DNA of 24,698 nucleotides, taken from positions 1 through 24,698 of the forward strand of contig QXVZ01028480.1 in NCBI GenBank assembly GCA_008931825.1, given 5' to 3'. The notes beneath the pieces are model-generated. The model did not search any database. It worked only from the letters and a program-made list of their open reading frames with translations, and had not been told where the DNA came from. Positions 11,373-21,656 of this stretch are shown here, piece after piece. Origin of the DNA: Phallusia fumigata (lineage: Eukaryota > Chordata > Ascidiacea > Phlebobranchia > Ascidiidae). Both the position numbers and the translations under genes were made by a program. Within the stretch, counting starts at the first letter, position 1; each line of letters starts with the position of its first letter.

Positions 11373-13827
11373 TTATACAGCAGACGTTGCGAACCCAGTG
11401 TCGGGTTGATGTAAATAATTTGGAACGCCTCTTCTCCGAACATTTTCTGTCAAATGCAAACAAAATTTAGTTAAAGAAACTTTAAATGGAGATTTGGCTA
11501 TTATAAGAAAGAGGTTGTTAGACATTAAGCACTTTCGAAGGAAAAACAAAGAAACATTAAAGACCGAAACACTTTTTTGGCAATCGAAATTTACCTTTAC
11601 GATTGTAATTAAACCCTTGTGAGGGGTTGAAAAATGCCGAAAGCTCTTTGTAAAATTGCGGGTTGCTTCCAAAATACAGCAAAGCCGTTATAGAGGTTGA
11701 ACACTTTGCGATGGTCGAAGCCAACGATGGAAGCACTGGATAGACTTGCTGTTAAATAAAAAGGATCACATAGGAATAAAAAAACTGTGTTGTTTGGTTA
11801 CGACCTAATCGTGTGCGTAGATACGACATAAATACATGCAGCGTGTACACTGTCATGCAGAAACAGAAAAGGTTGGTTTTGGGGATGGGATTCGATCGAA
11901 GATTGGGTCAAAATCACCCCGAAACAAACCCTAGCAAAAGTTTATGACATCCTAGACGTGCTTTATGGACAGATAAAATACCGCATTAATTACTGCAACT
12001 GTCGTTCGTTTAAAAACTACTGTTTTTTTTCTAATTTTCCTCCACAACGAAATGTTTTTTACCTTTTCAGTTAGCAGGGACAGTGACGATATCACTGCGT
12101 AAGGAGTCCAGGAAATACAGAAACAAGCCACAGTTTTTGCCGCACATTTTGTCAAAAGAAGTTCTCTTGATCTCAATAACCCTTTCTGCTGCTTCCTCAA
12201 ATTACCAATTCTCAGCCGAAAAGGATTTGCTCTCACAAAACGAATGATACGGGCATAACAAAAAGAAAGCAGTGACAGGGGACCTGAATAGAAAAATTAA
12301 AAATTGTAAAAATCGATATCCCGACAGCTGGAATTGTTAGGTTAAATGAACAAAGCGTAAAATAAAAGCCGCTAGATAAATTTACTTACCAAGATATCCA
12401 AATACCATCATACAAGATACATGAACAACATTTGGTAAGTTCTTTTCCATGTAATTGAATGAGCAACTGACCAAGATACCGTCTAAAATATAGCCACCCA
12501 CCCCAAAATATGGCATACCCGCAAGCACACACCTAGAAATAGTTTCTATTATTCATACAAAGCCTGATTTAAACACTTTTCCTAGATACGACTTACGACG
12601 CAATGCAAACTATTGCTATTCTGATTAGTTGAAAAGTCAATGATGGTTGATACTTGATTGTTGATAAGATGGCGTAATATCGTTGCAGTGTCAACAAACA
12701 TAAACTGCCAATCTGAGCAAAAGCAAACATTCCTGCCAGGAATGCTTGAGTGCGGCAAACTGTAAAACAAAACATGCAAAGAAGAACGCATAAGTTTTGT
12801 GGACAAAAATTTGTAAATCTTTGTTATCGTAACTTTTGTTAATGTATGTGAGCAGCACTGAAAACTTAAAAGGAAGTCCTTAAATACCGTCATTGTATTA
12901 CAATGTAATCAGACTTGATCCCCTGAAAATAAGATGTTTTATGATATTTTGAGGTGAATATAATAGAACTTATTCATATTTTTAAATGAAACGTAACGGG
13001 CTATGAAAGGCATTTGAGTTGGTACAGTCAATTGGCCAGCATTATGTTTTAAAGTAGTCACACAAAGTAGATTGGCACATTAAGCGCAAACACTTTTATC
13101 ATTGAATCGTAGGAACACGGTTTCCTAGGGAATATTTTACGGAACATTTATACCTGTGATGCTAAATTGCCATCCCGAAAGCATGCATGACCATACTGTG
13201 AATGGTAGATTACTGCAGCTCATCCCAATATTCGATAATACCAATATTATAACGGGTAAATGGATTATTCTTGTCGTCCGAGTCCGGTAAAGCCTTAACG
13301 TAATCACAAAATCACAAAATATAAACACATGTTATTTTGCTACGTTTTACTTTAAACATGGGTTGAGACGACCAAGGCCATCATACCTTGTTTTGTAATT
13401 TGATAGTAAGTTAAACCGTTTTGCTACTTTGTCAGGCTATTACCAACAATTACCGCGCAAAGTCATGGGACTGCTTTTAAATAGGTGTTTGCAAAACGCT
13501 ATCAAGAGGTGCTCAAACTTGACGCTTAATTCTCCAGCAAATTATTGCTACTACCTTTTTACGAAAAAGTGCTGTTGTTTTTAGCTAAAAAAACCCGCAC
13601 TTGTTTTCTTACCTTTGATAGAGCATCAGTATCACTGAGTTGGAGGTGACACTTATGATTCCTACAAAACAACACAGCAAACTAATAAAGGTGTACCACT
13701 GAATCGAAATGTTTCGGGATTCTTTGATAAACTGTACACCAAAGTCTGGGGACTCAAACATGAAAGCAAAACGGCAAAGCTTTTCAATCCCATAACATCT
13801 TGAAGCAGTGATGTTCGTAGAAGCCAT
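11373..13827 (-). CDS. Opsin (retinal-binding 7TM protein), RGR/retinochrome-like, complete seven-exon gene, 369 aa
   Basis: Exons: 13827-13613, 13293-13154, 12759-12597, 12532-12390, 12283-12063, 11748-11595 and 11446-11373 (TAA). All are GT-AG, and phases 2, 1, 2, 1, 0, 1 close exactly to 370 codons. TM1 ends VTSNSVILMLY; TM2 contains LPVIILVLSNIGMSC; TM3 has the disulfide Cys in VCRTQAF and QRY in place of DRY. Loop 2 reads YILDGILVSCSFNY, the opsin beta-hairpin with the second disulfide Cys and Asp at the usual Glu181 site. TM6 has CISWTPYA. TM7 has STIAKCSTSITALLY, placing the Schiff-base lysine correctly, but TALLY replaces NPxxY. Loss of NPxxY and the changed DRY match the photoisomerase opsins (RGR, retinochrome) more than signalling opsins; this functional reading is inference. 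An acceptor-like TTTTTTTCAG just upstream of the ATG suggests a further 5' UTR exon. Confidence 0.92.
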
Positions 13828-14979
13828 GCTTCTAAACAGTCAGCTGAAAAAAATACATTCTATTTACGTGGTGACAAAGTCTCGTACAAATCATATGACT
13901 AACGATTGTTTTCGCTTAAAATTGTTTTAAAAAGCGGCAAAACAACATAACCGTTTCTGCTGTCACAAAATAGAATAGGGTTGGTTGAAGGCTTTCGGCA
14001 TATATTTTCGTTGTCTTGTTAAAACCAAAAAAATATTGCATTACGAGGCAACAAAAGACAATGTATTGATCTATACTAGAATAACTAACAAAGGGATTAC
14101 AATGAGGACTAGCGTGGGGGCAAAATTCTCGTATGGTGAGTACATTGCATTTAAACTGCAGTTAGTTAAAGAAAGTCACGCACTGCCTTTCATATCGCCA
14201 AAGTAGTGTTCATTTTCTGTATCCGTGAAAAATTATGTTAACAGCAGTGGTTTTTAAACTTTTACTAATAATTATATCCGTGCCCATGCAGTTTTTTTTA
14301 ATGGCTCGCGGTCCACTACAAAACTAACTCCAATTAACTGCACATGATGTTACTTGTGACATCACATAGCAGCATTGAGCGGTGACGCCAAAAAGGGCAT
14401 ATTTAGTATATTTCAAAACATCGACTACTGAAGACGTTTCTCGGTCCACTTCAGAGCACTTCACCGACCCTTTGGGTACCGCTGATTTACAACTTGTTTT
14501 TTGACGTGCTGTAATCTTCTGACGCTTTTTTATTGCAAGCATTCCTTTTTGCACTGTGGCGTAGTGACAATTAGATCTACATGCTTGCGCTGACACCACA
14601 AAATACTTTCATCGCTATCTGAATAGAAAAACGAAGCCGCTTTTACGCAATGGTTTATGCTCTTGTCACCGCAAGAGATCAAAAGAAAAAACCCTAAAAA
14701 TGCACGAATATATCCACTGGTAAGTACTTCAGTCACATTTATACCAACAAATATGCTGAGACTAGCAAAAATAGTTTTACAGCTGTTTTTTGTGTTTGAC
14801 TTTTTGCGGGCATGCCTATATTGCATAAGACATCAACGCCTTAACGGAACCAACAAGTGGATAGATATTTTTTCGCCATTTAGAATATTGATTTACAAAT
14901 GATGTTGTTAAAAGATTTTGCAGAGCCATCACAATCAGAAGGAATCGACCAGTTGGGACTTACTGGATGATTGGCCAGT
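13828..14979. other. Region upstream of opsin without a firm gene
   Basis: This should include the opsin promoter and a possible 5' UTR exon. At 14245 the sequence CAGTGGTTTTTAAACTTTT resembles a hAT terminal repeat, but no matching right end with a target duplication was found nearby. A plus-strand ATG at 14657 opens 21 codons to a good GTAAGT donor after 14719, which could be a first exon, but no downstream partner is visible. A 91-codon minus-strand frame at 14324-14599 matches nothing I recognise. Confidence 0.4.
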
Positions 14980-15743
14980 TAATCGCGATCGACCTTTCGA
15001 CACAGATTGTGTGGTAACATATGTAAAAAGCAACCCTCTGCGAATTGTCCCTCCTTAGTGGAATGCAAGTTTTTTAAAACTAAATTTAAAAAGCGTAACA
15101 ACTGCTGTCTAGCTTCGTTCTGCTGTCTAGGGGGTAGGTTCATTCTAACAATACTGTGTTGCTTAACATCTGATCTATGGGACTTGTCTTTACATATCTT
15201 GCACTGTATATGCTGTTTGGTGGCATGTATGGTCACTAAAATCACTTGTTTTGTAGAATTAAGAACAGGAATTTTTCAATCACCAAAACAAGGCGGAAAA
15301 GTTGCGTCATATGCGGAAAATAATGGCTGTTAATAAGCGGAATGATTACGACGCCACAATGTTGCAGTGAAGTACAATGCAACGAGGCTATATTATCGAG
15401 CAGTAAACAGTTGTCAAGAATAAACACGTAACTGCAACGTGGTTTGGGGTAAGAGTTTGGCATTGCAAAGTGTCAAATCTGGATTTGGAGATGTAAAAAG
15501 AGCAAATTTCACCGGAATTAGGCGTTGATGCTACTAGTTGTTCACATAATAAACTAACAGTGTGCCGGCATAAAAGGGCTTGAAACACTACAATTAAATA
15601 ACAAAGTTTTTTCGGGACTGTTAATAAACGCTTTATCATTGTAAATGAATTTATTTGTTTGATTTGTCCCCAAAATATTGTTTAGCTTCTTTGCGCAAGT
15701 ACACATTCCGATAAAAGGTTTCTTCGTTTTTGAATTGATTGAC

Positions 15744-15941
15744 TGGATCAACCTCCGTTGATCCACATTACAAATCCTATGCAGAGTCGGAGCGTCTCCG
15801 ACTATTCGATCAAGTACTGCCCAAAAATTTCAGTACCATGGTTCCGTCACCTATTGGTTCTTTATTTAGGCTTTAGTGACCGCTAGGAGGACACAGGTCA
15901 CAAACAATTACCCTGTTTATTAGTTACGTGAACTCGGGTAA
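15744..15941. other. Run of five short hairpins in a highly conserved non-coding core
   Basis: Perfect inverted repeats follow one another: TGGATCAAC/GTTGATCCA (15744-15752 with 15757-15765, loop 4), AGTCGGAG/CTCCGACT (15785-15792 with 15796-15803, loop 3), GTACTG/CAGTAC (15814-15819 with 15831-15836), GTGACC/GGTCAC (15876-15881 with 15896-15901) and TTACCC/GGGTAA (15908-15913 with 15936-15941). The other allele keeps all but one base pair of the second stem. The 129 bases 15823-15951 are identical between alleles. Either strand could be transcribed; no known RNA family is recognised. Confidence 0.35.
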
Positions 15942-15956
15942 GCGATTGATCGAATG

Positions 15957-16153
15957 CACGGAGGTGCCCGACCTGTATACAGACAAAAAATCTGATCAAG
16001 TTTAGTTCTCGGAATCGTCCTGTAAAAATAATTATTGGTCAATGTTTGAGAAAGNCACGGAGGTGCCCGACCTGTATACAGACAAAAAATCTGATCAAGT
16101 TTAGTTCTCGGAATCGTCCTGTAAAAATAATTATTGGTCAATGTTTGAGAAAG
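15957..16153. repeat. Exact 98-bp repeat on both sides of the N at 16055
   Basis: Bases 15957-16054 and 16056-16153 are identical, from CACGGAGGTGCCCGACC to GTTTGAGAAAG, and the N lies exactly between them. This is an unmerged contig overlap from the same haplotype. Confidence 0.93.
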
Positions 16154-18170
16154 GTGTTCTCAACCGGGAGAATTTGTTATTTTTCAAGAGGAAAATTTCG
16201 TTTAAAATGCATTTAAACGTTTTTGATAATTATTGTAATTAGCTTTGCTTCTCTTCCTTATAAATTGAGGTCTGCATACTTTTGCAAACTATTTCCGAGA
16301 GGGATTTGTAGTTTGGAATATATGGTAAAGGGATAATGGAAAAAAAGTTGCAAACTGGTGGTCTAAGGCGCGCACCAAAAGACAGACAGAAAATCCCGCT
16401 TATAAAAAAAATGAAAAATGTGTAAAACAAGCCACATCCATTTGCGACAATGGCTGAANTAATCGCGATCGACCTTTCGACACAGATTGGGTCGTAACAT
16501 ATGTAAAAAGCAACCCTATGTGAATTGTCCCTCCTTAATGGAATGCAAGTTTTTTAAAACTAAATTTAAAAAGCGTAACAACTGCTGTCTAGGTTCATTC
16601 TGCTGTCTAGGGGGTAGGTTCATTCTAACAATACTGTGTTGCTTAACATCTGGTCTATGGGACTTGTTTTTACAGACCTTGCACTGATATGCTGTTTGGT
16701 GGCATGTATGGTCACTAAAATCACTTGTTTTGTAGAACTAAGAACAGTAATTTTTCCATCACCAAAACAAGGCGGAAAAGTTGCGTCATATGCGGAAAAT
16801 AATGGCTGTTAATCAGCGGAATGATTACGACGCCACAATGTTGCAGTGAAGTACAATGCAACGAGGCTATAATATCGAACAGCAAACAGTTGTCAAGAAT
16901 AAACACGTAACTGCAACGTGGTTTGGGGTAAGAATTTGGCATTGCAAAGTGTCAAATCTGGATTAGGAGATGAAAAAAGAGCAAATTTCACCGGAATTAG
17001 GCGTTGATGCTTCTAGTTGTTCACATAATAAACTAACAGTGTGCCGGCATAAAAGGGCTTGAAACACTACAATTAAATAACAAAGTTTTATTCGGGACTG
17101 TAAATGAACGCTTTATCATTGTAAATGAATTTATTTGTTTGATTTGTCCCCAAAATATTATTTTGCTTCTTTGCGCAAGTACATATTCCGATAAAGGTTT
17201 ATTCGTTCTTGAATTAAGTGACTGGATCAACCTCCGTTGATCCACGTTACGAATCCTATGCAGAGTAGGAGCGTCTCCGACTATTCGATCAAGTACTGCC
17301 TAAAAATTTCAGTACCATGGTTCCGTCACCTATTGGTTCTTTATTTAGGCTTTAGTGACCGCTAGGAGGACACAGGTCACAAACAATTACCCTGTTTATT
17401 AGTTACGTGAACTCGGGTAAGCGATTGATCAAATGCACTGAGGTGCCCGACCTGTATACAGACAAAAAAATCTGATCAAGTTTAGTTCTCGGAATCGTCC
17501 TGGGTTTGAATCCTGTAAAAATAATTATTGGTCTGTTTGAGACAAGGGGTTCTCAACCGGGAGAATTTGTTATTTTTCAAGGGGGAAATTTCGTTTAAAA
17601 TGCAAACGTTTTGATAATTATTGTAATTAGCTTAGCTTCTCTTCCTTATAAATTGAGGTCTGCATACTTTTGCAAACTATTTCCGTGAGGGATTTGTAGT
17701 TTGGAATATATGGTAAAGGGATAATGGAAAAAAGGTGCAAACTGGTGGTCTAAGGCGCGCACCAAAAAACAGACAGAAAATTCCGCTCATAAAAAAAATG
17801 AAAAATACGGTCTTGTGAAGAAGTATCCCTGCAGGCATCGTGGCAGATCAAACCGGTTTCTGTCTAAAACGACAAAAACATACTGTCCTGCTACACAAAG
17901 GTTAAACGTAGCCACCACCTATGAAAAACATGCAACATTTCGAAATATTTGTTTGCGATACACCATATTTCGATCATAAGTTGTAGTTTGCATGAAGATA
18001 GCAAATTTGTATCTTGTAATTGTGAAAAACATGTAAATTGGAAACTCTAATAACCACTGGTGTAAAACAAGCCACATCCATTTGCGACAATGGCTGAACG
18101 GAAATACCTTCGTGCGACTTTTACAATTCTGACAAGTATGCAGAGACAGTGTTAAATGTTCTGACAAACA

Positions 18171-18176
18171 TTTAAT
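18171..18176 (-). terminator. Possible polyadenylation signal of the L27 gene
   Basis: TTTAAT on the plus strand reads ATTAAA on the minus strand, 26 bases after the L27 stop codon. It is the common variant hexamer and well placed for a short 3' UTR, but such hexamers are frequent in AT-rich DNA. Confidence 0.35.
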
Positions 18177-18201
18177 GGGAAAAAAGGAAAAAAGTAGGAT
18201 A

Positions 18202-19717
18202 TTAAATCTGATCGACAAGTCGGAATCTGCCAACGTCTTTGTCCGGCACAATATTAATGAAAGTTTTATAAAGCAATGCCCCTCGTGGCAACTGAGCCGC
18301 AACCGCCGCATCTTTGGTTTTCTTTCCAGGCACAAAAATCTCTTTCGTGAAGCGAATCGTTCCGCTGCAAGTAGCGGTCAAAGAACGGTTACGACCTGCT
18401 ACAACCTAAAAACGAAAATAAATCACATATGCTTTATGATGTATGTTTTTTCGAAAGTAAAAGTCTACAGAAAGTTTTTTATGTGGGTTTATGGTTTTTG
18501 AATAAAGTTGCTGTCATTGTAAAATTTTAAAATATAGCTGATTGCTGACTACATACAAACCAAACTTAAGTAACCATCAAAAACGTTAGCCATTAATTTA
18601 CTTGTTTCATGATGAAACTCTGCTGTCAAAGGTGAAATAGGAAGTCAGTTTGCTAACAAAAACTTACATTAGCACCAGGGTACCACCGATATGCATGAAT
18701 TTGTTTGGCTAGTAAATATCCATTATGGACTCGGTCACCTGCAAAAGCAGGCATAAGTTAACTTTGAGCATTACACAAACCCTTCAGTTTTATAAGCTAA
18801 GTAGAGCAAAAAGATAAGTACTATATACTGGTACACAGTGACATTGCAGAAAATTGATAGTCTTATATCTCCTACAAAATGAATCTAAATTCAAATTGTT
18901 GTAACTCTGGATCACTTGTTTAACAGCTTTTTGATCTTTTTGCTCATTTTGTCCATAAATTGGTATTCAATGTTAAGTTTTTCACTAATTCGACAGAATA
19001 CCCCATACCAAAACTTGAACACAAAATAAATCCCAGTTTTTTTTGATTACTTATATTATTTTTGAAAGTTACCTAAAACATGTTTAATATAAAATACAAG
19101 CCAAAATAATAGTTCTGGAGTTTGTTCTATGTCAATAAACCTGACCCAGGAAGAGCAATATACGACATGTGCATGTAAAGGGTTGGGGTTCTAATTCCAC
19201 CAAATCTGTTTGAGCAGAATGTTTGGGTAGCTCTACTCTAACTTATGAGTCAAACAGGTTTAACATAGCTTGAGTCACCACTTATCAAAAAAAAAAAAAA
19301 TTCACACACAAAACAAAAACTAACCATCCACCACTTTCCAGCCCCTGCATCTTCTCCTGTTTGGTCTACTCACATTCTTGGTGTTTCCTTTTACACCACT
19401 TGTTGCGCAGCATGTTGGTATAACTTGGCTAGTTGTGGGTTGAAGATTTAGTTGCAAAGCTGTATGATAATATTTGAAACTTTTCTTGGAAAAAAATTAT
19501 CTTAAGTTAAACAGATTATTCTTTAATTATTACTTTGCAGACACAAAAATTTGTGTACTTGCCATGTAAGGAAATGATTATCAAAACTTGTGTCACCAAT
19601 AACAATAGGGTTTGGCCACAAACATATTTTACAATACTAACCTGCTTTACTGGAATCTTTTACAGTGGTTGTTTGTGTCACTCTCCAAATTAGTCCCAAT
19701 CGCAAAACAGAATTCAT
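18202..19717 (-). CDS. MRPL27: Mitochondrial large-subunit ribosomal protein bL27m, complete four-exon gene, 161 aa
   Basis: Exons: 19717-19642, 19459-19325, 18738-18668 and 18405-18202 (TAA). All introns are GT-AG and phases 1, 1, 0 close to 162 codons. The N-terminus MNSVLRLGLIWRVTQ is a typical basic, hydroxylated mitochondrial presequence. The L27 core follows: RPNRRRCRGWKVVDGDRV, then NGYLLAKQIHAYRWYPGAN (family pattern: G-N-I-L-x-x-Q-x-x-x-R-W-H-P-G), GTIRFTKEIFVP and LPRGALLYKTFINIVP near the end, as in human MRPL27 (148 aa). The protein sits in the mitoribosomal large subunit near the peptidyl-transferase centre and supports translation of the mitochondrial genome. The first exon rests on phase agreement and presequence character; the other three are firm by family match. 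Confidence 0.93.
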
Positions 19718-20134
19718 CTTCTTTTATGTAGTTTACACAACCTAACAATCTGTAGCCTACATAAGTATAATTTATCTAAAAAAACAGGACACACAAGAAA
19801 CACATTATACATTAGGAGCACATTACACGGCTCCACCTATGACTTTCTGCTTCCAATTTGGCAATGGAAAGCCCATATTTTTTAAATAGAATATCCTTAC
19901 ACACAAAAACATCAGGAAAGATTTGCACACTTCTAGTCTCTTTCACTTTTGCAAACCTAAAATTTCTTAGGGGTTGGCCAAAATGCAAATGTGGTTTTGA
20001 GGCTGTGAAAAATCAATGTCACATTAACAAAGAAATGTTGTAGAATGGTCATATTTTATATTTTAAACACAGCAAATAGTCCAATCCAAGTTTTGTTGCC
20101 TCAATGACTTAGAACAAAACAATTTATGACGGAC

Positions 20135-20151
20135 CTGCGCAGCGTGCGCAG
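20135..20151. promoter_or_regulatory. Palindrome CTGCGCA-GCG-TGCGCAG, possible NRF-1-type site
   Basis: This is a perfect 7-base inverted repeat with a 3-base spacer, in a CG-rich patch surrounded by AT-rich DNA, 418 bases upstream of the L27 start codon. NRF-1 binds tandem GCGCA half-sites and controls many nuclear genes for mitochondrial proteins in animals. The half-site spacing here differs from the consensus TGCGCATGCGCA, so assignment is tentative. Confidence 0.3.
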
Positions 20152-20991
20152 TGGTCACCAGCGCAAACGAGCATTGTGATCAGTTGTGCGTGACCATTCA
20201 CCAAAGCGTATTTTACATCAGGGATTCTTAAACTGTGGGGTGGGGAAATAGGGGGTTGAAGGGCTTGCAGGTAGGGCCCGGAAGTGTAGAGACATGGCGC
20301 CGAGTACGCGGTGGCACGACTTCCATAGGTTTTGGGCGTTTTCCGTTGTTTATGTTTACGACATCAAACATGAGCGATTGTTTATCAAAAAAAATCTTCG
20401 GCCATTGTTACGTAACAACACTGTTGTTACAAAACCACTTGTGATTCTTGCTGATCCCTCGTTCTTAAGAACAAACGTAAATAAACGAATGAACGTTGTA
20501 TGTGAGCAACGTCGCATAAACGCCTTATCAATTCTTACTTCAACCACAGCCTGTATATCAATATCATTTTCATGCTCATAGATTGGGTTCAAGCAGTTTC
20601 TGGCAATAACCTATCTTGGCAGTGAAAGTTGAATTAGTAGTTCTTGCAATACGACGTACCTGGGTTGCGCTACGTCTAACTTCCTCTAGTTTGGAAAGAA
20701 ATTCCTGGCAACCCTGTTGTCGCCGATGATTGATTTAGTTCAGTTGCTTCGGTGGGGTTTTCCCGCATTTAAAAGATGTGTACATCGTACAGCTGGTACA
20801 AGTTTGCCTTTTCATGGATGTAAGTTACAATAGTTACTTTTTGCATTGATTTTCATATGTTTTGCATTGAAATGATTTATTTAGGTTATGATTAATAAAA
20901 AGTTTTCAAATACTCAAATATATAGTATGTCTGTTTATTTACTTTGCACACAGTTTATTGAACATCAAAACAAGTCAGATATCTTTGTAAC

Positions 20992-21656
20992 TAGGGATGT
21001 TCAAAGTAGAATAGCTGGCTATTCTAGAATAGTTGTTTCGAATCTAGAATATCGAATCCATGTCTTATATAAATTTTGCCGAATGACATACAAAAATTGC
21101 ATGTAACAAAAGAACAATAAATGACTGCTTATTTAACTTTTTAAAGGTACCTCATACTTTCTTTAATATATCTTGTAATCAAGGGCAATGTTCCTTTAAA
21201 CGTCTAAACTCTAAACAATGTCAGATGTGCAGTCGTTACAGTTACGAGTAAATTTTATAACAACGTTTGTAAGCAAAAAGCCTAAGCCAGTAAGGCAACT
21301 ACTATTATCTGCCCTGACACCACTACAAATTTACAACTAAAATGAGCTGCACAATCAACAACGCTTTTGAATTTTTGCTGATGCTGTAGAAAATCGCTGG
21401 AATCATCCGTTATTTTGTTGCTCCCGCGTGCTGTTATTATTTACTGTCATGTTGAACACAGCTTAGAATTTGCCAAAAAGGAATTGAACAGCATTGTATC
21501 GGCGCTGTTACATCTGTGAATGTTGCTCGCATACACACAAAAGACTGACCAATTGCCACGCTCATTTACGCGCCTATTTTGGTGAAATAATATCTGTTGC
21601 AATTACCCGATATAAACGGCAAATTTGGATTCGATATTCTACTTTGAATATCCCTA
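20992..21656. mobile_element. hAT-type MITE, 665 bp, with perfect 8-bp target duplication
   Basis: The ends TAGGGATGTTCAAAGTAGAA and, inverted, TAGGGATATTCAAAGTAGAA match at 19 of 20 positions. The flanking 8-mers are identical: tttgtaac at 20984-20991 and 21657-21664. The interior has no long transposase frame. CTATTCTAGAATAG, an internal palindrome, lies near the left end. Confidence 0.92.

Larger units (their letters stand above)
14980..18098. repeat. Same locus present twice as two alleles: 14980-16458 and 16460-18098
   Basis: Both copies start TAATCGCGATCGACCTTTCG and end CATTTGCGACAATGGCTGAA, in the same order throughout, with scattered substitutions and indels. A single N at 16459 separates them. 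The first copy contains its own exact 98-bp internal repeat; the second has a 253-bp stretch (17807-18059) absent from the first. Open frames are not preserved between the copies, so the locus is probably non-coding. The real chromosome most likely carries it once, ending in the 3' flank of the L27 gene. Confidence 0.87.

Noticed and set aside
14979..15245. Cys/His-containing minus-strand frame resembling a zinc finger
   Set aside because: The Cys and His spacing fits no standard finger, and the other allele shifts the frame.
15242..15463. Conserved 73-codon minus-strand frame present in both allelic copies
   Set aside because: Most differences between the alleles change the amino acid, so there is no sign of protein constraint; neighbouring frames are broken by indels.
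17440..17515. tRNA gene
   Set aside because: Only a B-box-like word is present; no cloverleaf, acceptor pairing or A box at the right spacing was found, and the other allele lacks the word.
14245..18059. A 3.8-kb hAT element bounded by CAGTGGTT ends
   Set aside because: The ends are similar, but the flanking 8-mers (gttaacag and gtgtaaaa) do not match and the span includes an assembly duplication.
17919..18335. 138-codon minus-strand frame over the L27 last exon
   Set aside because: It is in another frame from L27, runs through the 3' flank, and has no family match; L27 explains the coding signal.
18175..18501. 108-codon plus-strand frame
   Set aside because: It is antisense to the last exon and intron of L27, with no homology recognised.
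20294..20592. Overlapping plus- and minus-strand frames of 78-95 codons
   Set aside because: Both strands are open by composition, and neither matches a known transposase or other family.
20219..20720. Complete hAT element starting CAGGGATTCTTAAAC
   Set aside because: No inverted partner end and no matching 8-bp flank could be found; only a single end is supported.
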